Assembly: GCF_963675165.1 (NCBI RefSeq)
Contig: NC_087377.1
Coordinates: forward strand, 212,501 to 276,500
DNA from: Halichondria panicea
Lineage: Eukaryota > Porifera > Demospongiae > Suberitida > Halichondriidae
Direction: 5' to 3'
DNA length: 64,000 bases
Below the pieces are notes generated by a model. That model worked only from the letters and a program-made list of their open reading frames with translations, did no database searches and had not been told where the DNA came from. A program made the translations under genes and the position numbers. Numbering within the stretch: the first letter of the stretch is position 1; each line of letters opens with the position of its first letter. Of the stretch, positions 25,447 to 37,856 are shown in pieces.

Positions 25447-28145
25447 CGTTCCCATGAGTGGGTTCAATTCACTAGCAATAGTTTTGCGTTCCCGTGGGTG
25501 GGTTCAATTCACTAGCAATAGTTTTGCGTTCCCGTGGGTGGGTTCAATTCACTAGCAATAGTTTTAAGTTGCCGTGAGTGGGTTCAATTCACTAGCAATA
25601 GTTTTACGTTCCCGTAAGTGGGTTCAATTCACTAGCAATAGTTTTGCGTTCCCGTGAGTGGGTTCAATTCACTAGCAATAGTTTTGCGTTCCCGTGAGTG
25701 GGTTCAATTCACTAGCAATAGTTTTACGTTCCCGTGAGTGGGTTCAATTCACTAGCAATAGTTTTACTTTCCCTTGAGTGGGTTCAATTCACTAGCAATA
25801 GTTTTGCGTTCCCGTGAGTGGGTTCAATTCACTAGCAATAGTTTTGCGTTCCCGTGAGTGGGTTCAATTCACTAGCAATAGTTTTGCGTTCCCGTGAGTG
25901 GGTTCAATTCACTAGCAATAGTTTTAAGTTGCCGTGAGTGGGTTCAATTCACTAGCAATAGTTTTACGTTCCCATGAGTGGGTTCAATTCACTAGCAATA
26001 GTTTTGCGTTCCCGTGAGTGGGTTCAATTCACTAGCAATAGTTTTGCGTTCCCGTGAGTGGGTTCAATTCACTAGCAATAGTTTTGCGTTCCCGTGAGTG
26101 GGTTCAATTCACTAGCAATAGTTTTACGTTCCCGTGAGTGGGTTCAATTCACTAGCAATAGTTTTAAGTTGCCGTGAGTGGGTTCAATTCACTAGCAATA
26201 GTTTTACGTTCCCGTGAGTGGGTTCAATTCACTAGCAATAGTTTTGCGTTCCCATGAGTGGGTTCAATTCACTAGCAATAGTTTTGTGTTCCCGTGAGTG
26301 GGTTCAATTCACTAGCAATAGTTTTGCGTTCCCGTGAGTGGGTTCAATTCACTAGCAATAGTTTTGCGTTCCCATGAGTGGGTTCAATTCACTAGCAATA
26401 GTTTTGCGTTCCCGTGAGTGAGTTCAATTCACTAGCAATAGTTTTGCGTTCCTGTGAGTGGGTTCAATTCACTAGCAATAGTTTTACTTTCCCTTGAGTG
26501 GGTTCAATTCACTAGCAATAGTTTTACGTTCCCGTGAGTGGGTTCAATTCACTAGCAATAGTTTTACTTTCCCTTGAGTGGGTTCAATTCACTAGCAATA
26601 TTTTTAAGTTGCCGTGAGTGCATGGGTTCACTTCACTAGCAATAGTTTTACGTTCCCGTGAGTGGGTTCAATTCACTAGCAATAGTTTTACTTTCCCTTG
26701 AGTGGGTTCAATTCACTAGCAATAGTTTTACGTTCCCGTGAGTGGGTTCAATTCACTAGCAATAGTTTTACTTTCCCTTGAGTGGGTTCAATTCACTAGC
26801 AATAGTTTTAAGTTGCCGTGAGTGCATGGGTTCATTTCACTAGCAATGGTTTTACGTTCCCGTGAGTGGGTTCAATTCACTAGCAATAGTTTTACGTTCC
26901 CTTGAGTGGGTTCAATTCACTAGCAATAGTTTTGCGTTCCCTGAGTGGGTTCAATTCACTAGCAATAGTTTTGCGTTCCCGTGAGTGGGTTCAATTCACT
27001 AGCAATAGTTTTGCGTTCCCGTGAGTGAGTTCAATTCACTAGCAATAGTTTTACGTTCCAGTGAGTGGGTTCAATTCACTAGCAATAGTTTTACTTTCCC
27101 GTGAGTGGGTTCAATTCACTAGCAATAGTTTTACGTTCCCGTGAGTGGGTTCAATTAACTAGCAATAGTTTTACGTTCCCGTGAGTGGGTTCAATTCACT
27201 AGCAATAGTTTTACTTTCCTGTGAGTGGGTTCAATTCACTAGCAATAGTTTTACGTTCCCGTGAGTGGGTTCAATTCACTAGCAATAGTTTTACTTTCCT
27301 GTGAGTGGGTTCAATTCACTAGCAATAGTTTTACGTTCCCGTGAGTGGGTTCAATTCACTAGCAATAGTTTTGCGTTCTTGTGAGTGGGTTCAATTCACT
27401 AGCAATAGTTTTGCGTTCCCGTGAGTGGGTTCAATTCACTAGCAATAGTTTTACGTTCCCGTGAGTGGGTTCAATTCACTAGCAATAGTTTTAAGTTGCC
27501 GTGAGTGGGTTCAATTCACTAGCAATAGTTTTAAGTTGCCGTGAGTGCATGGGTTCACTTCAATAGCAATAGTTTTACGTTCCCGTGAGTGGGTTCAATT
27601 CACTAGCAATAGTTTTACGTTCTCTTGAGTGGGTTCAATATTCACTAGCAATAGTTTTGCGTTCCCGTGAGTGGGTTCAATTCACTAGCAATAGTTTTAC
27701 GTTCCCGTGAGTGGGTTCAATTCACTAGCAATAATTTTACGTTCCCGTGAGTGCATGGGTTCAATTCACTAGCAATAGTTTTACGTTCCCGTGAGTGGGT
27801 TCAATTCACTAGCAATAGTTTTGCGTTCCCGTGAGTGGGTTCAATTCACTAGCAATAGTTTTACGTTCCCGTGAGTGGGTTCAATTCACTAGCAATAATT
27901 TTACGTTCCCGTGAGTGCATGGGTTCAATTCACTAGCAATAGTTTTACGTTCCCGTGAGTGGGTTCAATTCACTAGCAATAGTTTTACGTTCCCGTGAGT
28001 GGGTTCAATTCATTAGCAATAGTTTTACGTTCCCGTGAGTGGGTTCAATTCACTAGCAATAGTTTTGCGTTCCCGTGAGTGGGTTCAATTCACTAGCAAT
28101 AGTTTTGCGTTCCCGTGAGTGGGTTCAATTCACTGACAATAGTTT
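25446..28145. repeat. 40-bp satellite array 2, left part
   Basis: About 67 units of the same 40-bp satellite. This part has its own variants, such as agttttaagttgccgtgagt and an insertion giving gtgagtgcatgggttc at 26,620, 26,820, 27,545, 27,750 and 27,910, so it has been homogenised separately from array 1. Confidence 0.97.
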
Positions 28146-28284
28146 TGGTTTTTGCGCTGTGCTCCTCCCTTGCAGGTGTGACTGTGTTTTGTAGTTTGTG
28201 CTTTTTGCGCTGTACTCCCCACACTCACACACACACACACACAGTGAAGGAGCCTCCATCACAACGCCAGCGATATTTCCATAG
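28146..28284. repeat. Interruption of array 2
   Basis: Holds one to two 53-bp units, a short CA run and the tail cagtgaaggagcctccatca. The same trio occurs at 55,200-55,310, so the 53-bp unit plus CA plus tail travels as one block. Confidence 0.85.
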
Positions 28285-30651
28285 TTGAGTGGGTTCAATT
28301 CACTAGCAATAGTTTTACGTTCCCGTGAGTGGGTTCAATTCACTAGCAATAGTTTTAAGTTCCCGTGAGTGGTCACTAGCAATAGTTTTGCGTTCCCATG
28401 AGTGGGTTCAATTCACTAGCAACAGTTTTGCGTTCCCGTGGGTGGGTTCAATTCACTAGCAATAGTTTTAAGTTCTCGTGAGTGGTCACTAGCAATAGTT
28501 TTGCGTTCCCATGAGTGGGTTCAATTCACTAGCAATAGTTTTGTGTTCCCGTGGGTGGGTTCAATTCACAAGCAATAGTTTTAAGTTCTCGTGAGTGGTC
28601 ACTAGCAATAGTTTTGCGTTCCCGTGGGTGGGTTCATTTCACTAGCAATAGTTTTAAGTTCCTGTGAGTAGTCACTAGCAATAGTTCTGCGTTGCCGTGG
28701 GTGGGTTCAATTCACTAGCAATAGTTTTGCGTTCCCGTGAGTGGGTTCAATTCACTAGCAATAGTTTAGCGTTCCCGTGAGTGGGTTCAATTCACTAGCA
28801 ATAGTTTTGCGTTCCCGTGGGTGGGTTCAATTCACTAGCAATAGTTTTGCGTTCCGTGGGTGGGTTCAATTCACTAGCAATAGTTTTGCGTTCCCGTGGG
28901 TGGGTTCAATTCACTAGCAATAGTTTTGCGTTCCCGTGAGTGGGTTCAATTCACTAGCAATAGTTTTGCGTTCCCGTGAGTGGGTTCAATTAATTCACTA
29001 GCAATAGTTTTACGTTCCCGTGAGTGGGTTCAATTCACTAGCAATAGTTTTGCGTTCCCGTGAGTGGGTTCAATTCACTAGCAATAGTTTTGCGTTCCCG
29101 TGAGTGGGTTCAATTCACTAGCAATAGTTTTGCGTTCCCGTGGGTGGGTTCAATTCACTAGCAATAGTTTTGCGTTCCCGTGGGTGGGTCAATTCACTAG
29201 CAATAGTTTTACGTTCCCGTGAGTGGGTTCAATTCACTAGCAATAGTTTTACGTTCCCGTGAGTGGGTTCAATTCACTAGCAATAGTTTTACTTTCCCGT
29301 GAGTGGGTTCAATTCACTAGCAATAGTTTTGCGTTCCCGTGGGTGGGTTCATTTCACTAGCAATAGTTTTAAGTTCCTGTGAGTGGTCACAAGCAATAGT
29401 TTTAAGTTCTCGTGAGTGGTCACTAGCAATAGTTTTGCGTTCCCGTGGGTGGGTTCAATTCACTAGCAATAGTTTTGCGTTCCCGTGAGTGGGTTCAATT
29501 CACTAGCAATAGTTTTGCGTTCCCGTGGGTGGGTTCAATTCACTAGCAATAGTTTTGCGTTCCCGTGGGTGGGTTCAATTCACTAGCAATAGTTTTGCGT
29601 TCCCGTGAGTGGGTTCAATTCACTAGCAATAGTTTTGCGTTCCCGTGAGTGGGTTCAATTCACTAGCAATAGTTTTGCGTTCCCGTGCGTGGGTTCAATT
29701 CACTAGCAATAGTTTTGCGTTCCCGTGGGTTGGTTCAATTCACCAGCAATAGTTTTGCGTTTCCGTGAGTGGGTTCAATTCACCAGCAATAGTTTTGCGT
29801 TCCCGTGGGTGGGTTCAATTCACCAGCAATAGTTTTACCTTCCCGTGAGTGGTTTCAATTCACTAGCAATAGTTTAAGTTCTCGTGAGTGGTCACTAGCA
29901 ATAGTTTTGCGTTCCTGTGGGTGGGTTCAATTCACTAGCAATAGTTTTGCGTTCCCGTGGGTGGGTTCAATTCACTAGCAATAGTTTTAAGTTCCCGTGA
30001 GTGGTCACTAGCAATAGTTTTGCGTTCCCGTGGGTGGGTTCAATTCACTAACAATAGTTTTGCGTTCTCATGAGTGGGTTCAATTCACTAGCAATAGTTT
30101 TGCATTCCCTTGAGTGGGTTCAATTCACTAGCAATTGTTTTACGTTCCCGTGAGTGGGTTCAATTCACTAGCAATAGTTTTAAGTTCCCGTGAGTGGTCA
30201 CTAGCAAGAGTTTTGCGTTCCCGTGGGTGGGTTCAATTCACTAGCAATAGTTTTGCGTTCCCGTGAGTGGGTTCAATTCGCTAGCAATAGTTTTGCATTC
30301 CCTTGAGTGGGTTCAATTCACTAGCAATAGTTTTACGTTCCCGTGGGTGGATTCAATTCACTAGCAATAGTTTCAAGTTTCCGTGAGTGGGTTCAATTCA
30401 CTAGCAATAGTTTTACGTTCCCGTTAGTGGGTTCAATTCACTAGCAATAATTTTGCGTTCCCGTCAGTGGGTTCAATTCACTAGCAATAGTTTTGCGTTC
30501 CCGTGAGTGGGTTCAATTCACTAGCAATAGTTTTAAGTTCCCGTGAGTGGTCACTAGCAATAGTTTTGCGTTCCCATGAGTGGGTTCAATTCACTAGCAA
30601 TTGTTTTACGTTCCCGTGAGTGGGTTCAATTCACTAGCAATAGTTTTACGT
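28285..30651. repeat. 40-bp satellite array 2, right part
   Basis: About 60 units including many 33-bp short forms. The final 500 bases repeat, unit by unit, the right end of array 1 (30,090-30,650 versus 12,351-12,648), showing that the two arrays share their right boundary by duplication. Confidence 0.97.
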
Positions 30652-30869
30652 GTTTTGTAGTTTGTGCTTTTTGCGCTGTACTCCCCCCTTGCATGTGTGA
30701 CTGTGTTTTGTAGTTTGTGCTTTTTGCGCTGTACTCCCCCCTTGCATGTGTGACTGTGTTTTGTAGTTTGTGCTTTTTGCGCTGTACTCCCCCCTTGCAT
30801 GTGTGACTGTGTTTTGTAGTTTGTGTGCTTTTTGCGCTGTACTCCCCCCTTGCATGTGTGACTGTGTTT
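30652..30869. repeat. 53-bp minisatellite, about 4 copies
   Basis: Same unit and position relative to the satellite as at 12,649-12,811, with one extra copy. Confidence 0.93.
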
Positions 30870-30884
30870 AGTCACTAGCAATAG

Positions 30885-31700
30885 TTTTACGTTCCCATGA
30901 GTGGAGGTTCAATAATTCACAACAGCTGCATTGTACCTCCTTGTTTTGTGTTTTTTATGCAAGTGCACTGAATGCGCCAGCGAAAGCTTAGGTTTTCTGA
31001 ATGCTTAGAAACAGACCTTTCAAATGATACCATATTTATTTGATATTTGCCAATTTAGTCCCCTTGGTCCGAGGTCTAAAAATAACAAATTCAGGGCCCG
31101 GATGAAATATTGGATTGAAACACATCATTTGAAATGTATTTTTCTAAGCTTTCGGAATATTATAAAATTTTTGACATGGATCAACTGTTATGGTTGTTGA
31201 AAGACCCTCCTTCCGTTTAATTCGTGAATCTTTCGGCTGTCATAACTTAAATTCTGTGGATCAAAAGTCAAAAATGTTATGGTTTTCTGAATGCTTAGAA
31301 ACAGACCTTTTAAATGGTACGGGTGGGTTATGGTTAGGCTCCCGTGAGTGGACTGAATGCGCCAGCAAAAGTCTTAGGCTCCCGCGAGTTGGCTGAATGC
31401 GCCACGAAAATTACCCGCTATATATACGATAGTTGGATGTTTTTTATGCGCTGTACTCCCCCTTGTGTTGTATTTTTTATGTGAGTGCGCTAAATGCGCC
31501 AGCGAAAGTCTTAGGCTCTCGCGAGTTGGCTGAATGCACCAGCAAAAGTCTTAGGCTCTCGCAAGTTGGGCTGAATGCGCTAGCGAACGTCTTAGGCTCT
31601 CGCGAGAGGGCTGAATGCACCACGAAAATGACCCGCTATACAATAGTTGGAATAGTTAGTGTTTTTTATGCACTGTACTCCCCCCTTGCATGTGTGACGG
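30885..31700. repeat. Satellite flank S, without MITE
   Basis: Paralogue of 12,838-13,669 and 15,924-16,370. It holds the empty TTAA site at 31,247-31,250 (cataac-TTAA-attctgtgg), which shows the pre-insertion form of the MITE locus. Confidence 0.85.
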
Positions 31701-33440
31701 TGTTTTGGGTTAGTTAGTGTTCACTTCTCTATAATTACATACATGCATTAATTTGGGTGACAATTTGTGGGAAATTATGATCATTGACGTGTGCAATAAA
31801 TGATGTATATATACTGCATGTGTGTGTGCAGGACTGAACACCAGCCCCCGGCATGTATCATGAGGGACGCTGTACAGAGATGTTAGGGCAAGTTCCTTTA
31901 ATTAGATCCAGATATTGTAATTATTTCCTTCTTCCAGGTTGTCGGTCGCTAAATGTGCTTATAGTTGCCATGGAGATGGAGATGGTAATTGACTGAAGTC
32001 ATGTACCTACCTCTCGATAGAAGGAAACAAGGATTTGTCAATAATTATAGTACTGTGATAAATAAATGTTTTGTCAACTTCGATTCTCTAAGATCATAAT
32101 TATTCATAACTATAATTATACTATTGTTCTTGTTCTTACAAAACTTTAAATTATGTTACGTTGTTTCATATTAATTATAATTATATCGAGTACAGCAGCC
32201 ATTCAGTGTTAGGTAGTGCCAGACCATCAAACCATCACCTTGTCCATCCATATATACACAACCATCAACCTACACAGAGAGCATGAGAGACTTGTCACAC
32301 AACATAGCTAGCTACTTATCTGTGTGTATGTGGCTCCTCCACAACCGTCAACCTACACAGAGAGCATGAGAGACATGCCACACGACATAGCTAGCTACTC
32401 ATCTGTGTGTATGCTGTTACAGTGGCTCCTCCACACAATCAACCTACACAGAGAGCATGAGAGATACTGTACACAATGGAACTACTTATCTTTTGCTGTG
32501 AAGAGACATCCACCTACGCACGATAGAAGCCAGCCATACTTATCTTTATTGTCTCCATAGCAATCAAGAGACACTATAAAATTAATGATAGTAGTGGGCG
32601 TTGAGATCTGAGCCCCTCCCCCTTCAGTACCTGCAATACATTATACAGTGATGAGGTTAGTAATCCTCCCTGGGTCCCAGAGCAGCATGGCTTGTCTGTA
32701 CCTGGAGGAGAGAGGAGACAAAAGCAGTGAGAGAATGGAACACTAGCTATAGTACAGTAGCTAGTAGGAGGAGCTGTGTGTGTGTGCATTGTGGCTGCAA
32801 GAGAACAAGCAAATGCATGGTTACATTGAGAGCAGCAGTTCAAACAAAACCATCCACTCCACACAATACAATACCAGCCAATCACCACCACAGCTGACAA
32901 CCATCAGCCTAGTATTATCAATAATACATAATTATAACACCAGACAACAAAAATTTAATTACACCCATAGCTGTTTGTGTTGTGCAGAGAAGAGATGAGA
33001 AATTCCCACAACAACAAATCAATTCAACAGTGAAGACCACCAATTAATTCAGATCATTATTATCATCATAATACCAGACCAGGAATGAATGCACTCCTGA
33101 CCAGACAAATCATTATAATCAAATCACACATCATCACCAAGCCAGACTGTGCAACAAAATTTCCCAACCACAACAACCAATCAAATCATCCACAGAAGGT
33201 TTAGTTTCCTTGCACAATATTTGGTTGCCAAAATGATGATCACCTTTGAGAAAAAATCACACACAAAACAAACACCAAATGCTAAAATCATAAAAAACTG
33301 TTCTAAAAATTAAATTCTGCACTATTTTTACCCCTGGGAACAGCTGTTGTTTGCTAGACTCTTCCAGGGCTTGCTGTGGAAAGCCCTTCTTGTTCACTCA
33401 CTGTCTGGTCCTGTTTCTTACCATTGAATTTACTGTACGA
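31640..33440. repeat. Second copy of spacer, repeat R and adjacent segment
   Basis: Paralogue of 16,340-18,480. The inner 300-bp duplication of the first copy is absent and the hairpin at 18,317 is absent. The 33,172 region is an uninterrupted form of the site split at 35,313/47,964. No gene recognised. Confidence 0.8.
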
Positions 33441-33729
33441 AAATACTCCCACTCACTACTTTCAGTCTGACATCTCTACCAATAGGTGTCAGCTGCAGCA
33501 GTCCTGCTTCTCTTGGCTGCTGCTAAAGAATCTGGGTGGGGCTAGGACGCCTTCTAATTCTATCCATCGTCAAGGTACCCATATATAAAGTAAAAAGCTT
33601 ATATCATACAGAAATTTTTTTGATACAGACGCTTGAATACTACTGTTGTTTTTATACCACCCAACAAACACAAAATATTTATAACATGAACAAACATTTT
33701 TTAATAATAATAATTATAGAGCTGCAGGC

Positions 33730-34107
33730 ATGGCCAAGAGGCCACACTGGACCACGGAGGAGGTTCTACAAGACATCTTGAATGATGAGGAACCTGCAGA
33801 GGAGTGGGAAGAGGATATGGAAGAGGTAACAGCGGACAGGGATGAGCCAGTCATGCAGGGCAGTGACAAAGAATTTTCTGATTGGGATGAAGGTGGGGTC
33901 TAAAACTAAACTGAATACCGATATAATTTATTACAACGCACATGTAGAAATGGAGCCCCCGTCAACAGACAGCAATCCTGCACAAGGTAAATATTAATAA
34001 TTATAAGGTTAACAATTTGTACCAGCTATTGATAAATCCTTTCCTAGACGACGCAAGTGACGACGACGCAAGTGACGACACAAGTGGTCCAAGCAACTCG
34101 TCACACG
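33730..34107 (+). pseudogene. piggyBac transposase, 5' exons only
   Basis: Exons 33,730-33,892, 33,948-33,986 and 34,048-34,107 match exons 1-3 of the copy at 19,887 (MAKRPHWTTEEVLQDIL; the same splice phases), with SDKEFSDW for SDEEFSDW and an in-frame gain of five codons (Asp/Ala/Ser) in exon 3. The catalytic exon is missing; after 34,107 the sequence soon runs into repeat R. A dead 5' remnant. Confidence 0.85.
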
Positions 34108-34209
34108 GTTTGTGCAATGTTATGAAGTACAATTACAATCAGTTCGACTTAATTTACAAAACATTAAATTATAATGTTACCTTGTTTCATATTAATTATA
34201 AATTATAGA

Positions 34210-35313
34210 CCAAGGAACAAGTACAGCAGTCATTCAGTGTTAGGTAGTGCCAGACCATCAAACCATCGCCTTGTCCATCCATATATACACAACCATTAAC
34301 CTACGTAGGGAGATAAAAGACTTGCTACACAACATAGCTATAGCTACTCATCTGTAAATTGCAGCCATTCAGTGTTAGGTAGTGCCAGACCATCACCCTA
34401 CGTAGGGAGATAAAAGACTTGCTACTCATCTGTATGTATGCTGTTACAGTGGCTCCTCCACAACCATCAACCTACACAGAGAGCATGAGAGACTTGTCAC
34501 ACAACATAGCTAGCTACTCATCTGTGTGTATGCTGTTACAGTGGCTTCTCCACACACAAATCAACCTACACAGAGAGCATGAGAGACACTGTACACAATG
34601 GAGCTACTTATCTTTTGCTGTGAAGAGACATCCACCTACACACCATAGAAGCCAGCCGTTGATGTCTCCATAGCTGCACACAAAACAATCGAGAGACACT
34701 ATAAATGATAGTAGTGGGCGGTGAGATCTGAGCCCCTTCCCCACATCTCCAGTCAAGCCCCACCCCCTTCAGTACCTGCAATACATTATACAGTGATGAG
34801 GTTAGTAATCCTCCCTGGGTCCCAGAGCAGCATGGCTTGTCTGTACCTGGGGGAGAGAGGAGACAAAAGCAGTGAGAGAATGGAACACTAGTACAGTAGC
34901 TAGTAGGAGGAGCTGTGTGTGTGTGCATTGTGGCTGCAAGAGATGCATGGTTACATTGAGAGCAGCAGTTCAAACAAAACCATCCACTCCACACAATACA
35001 ATACCAGCCAATCACCACCACAGCTGACAACCATCATCCTAGTATTATCAATACACACACAATACATAATTATAACACCAGACAACAAAATTACACCCAT
35101 AGCTGTTTGTGCTGTGCAGAGAAGAGATGAGAAATTCCCACAACCACAAATCAATTCAACAGCGAAGACCACCAATTAATTCAGATCATTATTATCATCT
35201 TAATACCAGACCTTGAATGAATGCACTCCTGACCAGACAAATCATTATAATCAAATCACACATCATCACCAAACCAGACTGTGCAACAAAATTTCCCAAC
35301 CCCACAACAACCA
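34210..35313. repeat. Repeat R, left half of the split copy
   Basis: Matches 56,697-57,640 up to acaacaacca, then stops abruptly at 35,313. The continuation of R is found only at 47,964. It includes the 93-bp units (34,290-34,610). Confidence 0.85.
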
Positions 35314-35647
35314 CACACATAAATGAAAGGTGTCAATTTGGCATGCAAACGCGTGTCAAACTGCTTTCCCAAAAATGAACACACTAACACGGGTGTCAAA
35401 TTAATATATGTCATTTTTACTGTGTCAAAACTGAAACATGCTGAAACTTTTGGTGTGTCGAACAGAGGTATGTCATTTTAAAACGTCACGGTTACAAGAA
35501 TATGACCATATAAATAAAAATACACAAAAGGAACGCCGGAATTATACATAAATATCAAGTAAAACTGAATATAACATAATCATAATTGATACAGTCGGTA
35601 ACTAACTTGGTAATAACTTGGTAACAGTAAATGTACAGTTGGGGTAA

Positions 35648-37186
35648 CTAATGTTGATCTAGCGAGTTTATGAATGATGAGTACTTCACTGTTTTTTTTA
35701 CAGATGTCTCTTTCACACCCATCAACACTTCCTGTATGAAGAGAAGGAGACCAGAGGCAGGTGATGGCTTGGGGTAACTGACGTAGAAGGCGTAGTATGT
35801 TGCAAACAAGCTGATAACCGAGTCAATGACACTGTCGCCCAATACTTCAAAGAGAACCTTTCCTTCACCAAGGATGAACGCTTGCATGCCATTCATGCTC
35901 TTGTCAGCAAAAATTGCAAGCCTTGGCTCTGGAAAGGTCTTTTCAGCTGTCACTTCCTCAATATCAGTCCCGACCTGCAACAAATAAGAGTTAAATTTGA
36001 GGTGCATGCTTCCACAATAATGACGCATGAAAGGAATTACAGTGTTACTGCCTCCGTATATATAGCCGGTAATTTTCGGGAGACAAAATATTTGATTACC
36101 GGCTATAATTATGCGTATATATACGTTGTTGTTTTTACTTACTTGATACAAAGTAAAAGCAGGCAGCTTTAGAGGCTACTCCTGCGGGCCTGAGTTGTGT
36201 GTCAATGAACAGAAGTGCCTTGTATAGCTCCGAGTTTCTTCAGAGTCAGTGGGCACTTCACCATCCATCTGCAGCAGAGTTGGAACAATCTTAGTCCAAG
36301 AATCTCTGATTCGAGAGATGGATTCCTCCCCACACATTAGCGTGAACTCCAACAGCACCTATAACATTTCAAGACTCAATAAATAACCAAGAAAACATTA
36401 GGTGTATAATTATGGTTAAATAAACAATTTAAAGAGCTAACGCACTTACCCATTGATTTCTTGTGAAGAAAGGATTATGTCAAAAGAAGAATTGACATCT
36501 TGTCACCTGAATTTCCAATTCTCTTCCTTCTTTGTTGGTGCGTCTCCCTTATTAACTGTGTAATTGCTGCGTTGTTAGGCGCTTTCTTGGTGAATTGGTC
36601 GCACAACCGACCGTGGTTTCGATCGTATGCACATTCGTCCACACTGATAACGGAGTCTTGGCCAGGAGCGGCTTCAGCTGGCTTTGCTGCAATTATTTGC
36701 ACTAAGTGCGCCTTTTCTGTCTTGAGAGGTTTGATTGCTGACGGTACTGACCTCCTTCTCCGATTTCGGAAGAACATAGTAACCTGTTGCTGCATGCATG
36801 TTGTATGATTAATTATAGCTATAAAAATTTGCAATTATGTATAATTATAATACATGCATGCATTGTTATTATTGTATAATGCTCACCCAATAGCATCCGT
36901 CAATTACAATCTTGTTTCGTAGCTGCTCAAAGCTATTACACAAAACCTTAGCCATTTCGTCGTACTGATTTCCTTTCGGATTCGGGCAAAGACCATAATA
37001 GAAGAGGGAAGCTTCTCGTATTAATGCTAGTTTGTCTTTTCCGTAAATTTGTTTCGCTATTATTGCTCTGTTTACTCTCTCACTGAATACTGGTGGAAGT
37101 GGGCACGGAGTTGGTAGGGTCTTCGTAGGTGCTGCCAGCACCAGTGGGCAAGGAGTTGGTAGGGTCTTCGTAGCATTGCCAGCAAT
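35648..37186 (-). CDS. SAMD3-like uncharacterised protein
   Basis: At least four minus-strand exons: 36,887 to about 37,186 (LPPVFSERVNRAI, LCPNPKGNQYDEMAKVL, DGCYW), then about 36,490-36,783 after aacag (VTMFFRNRRRRS), about 36,180-36,358 (VLLEFTLMCGEESISRI), and 35,648-35,988 after ttgttgcag (ending SSFINSLDQH). The pattern of a 'YPxxxEYxxVAxxLxxxYPxL' region followed by W-x-FRNRRR, and a C-terminal YYAFYVSYPKP...FIQEVL segment, resembles the part of SAMD3-like proteins after the SAM domain, a family of unknown function expanded in fish and invertebrates. The joins between the middle exons are not settled; one candidate is NPFFTRNQW ending at gtaagt. A 36-42 base repeat (ACGAAGACCCTACCAACTC) is duplicated near the N-terminus. 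Confidence 0.5.
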
Positions 37187-37189
37187 GAC

Positions 37190-37856
37190 TGGACACCAAT
37201 TAAAATATGTCAGTAAATCAGTTAGTAATTTTCTGTATATTACGGTATGATTTTATATGTGTTCTTATGAGACCAAAGGCTATGCTTCCCTTTTTCCCTT
37301 GTAGGGAGCTACTTTCAGTTGATTTGCCGATACAAAGAAGAAGAAATACACCTTAGCTAACCTTGGAATCCCACAAGAAGCTAGCCAGCCAGCTTGTATA
37401 AGTTCCCTAACTGCTTTTGTTGATCAATGTTTCAGCGCTTGTCTCGTGTATTGTATTGTAAAATTTGATTATTTTGTATTTTTGTGTTTGATTTGCGGCA
37501 TTCTTACACATATATTTTCATTTTTGCCGATTGCCAGCAAAAATATACGGCCTACTCTGCTGCTTAAAGCGGCTGCTGCTCGATATAAAGTGGACTAAGC
37601 GGTTCCAAAATGTGTCCAGTTTTGTCAAAAAATCCACAATTATCAATGACGTATCGCATTATCTACACATACCCAAGAGCTGCGTAGAGCCACTAATTTG
37701 GGGAATTCCCCATTAATCGCAATGTACCAGCAATGTAAAGTGAGTGTATATGGCTGCAAGTAAGTATAGGCTAGCAGTCATTTACTTGAAGATAGTAAAT
37801 GTGTACAATCTATCAGGATATATAGTATACTATATTATTATGTTGGGTAGAATTAA
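37190..37856. other. Spacer between two minus-strand genes
   Basis: No convincing exon. AT-rich; probably holds the 3' end signal of the gene to the right and the promoter of the SAMD3-like gene. Confidence 0.4.

Noticed and set aside
34608-35030. Minus frame of 140 codons (also at 32,574-32,900 and 57,012-57,368)
   Set aside because: Repeat R read backwards; lengths and frames differ between copies.
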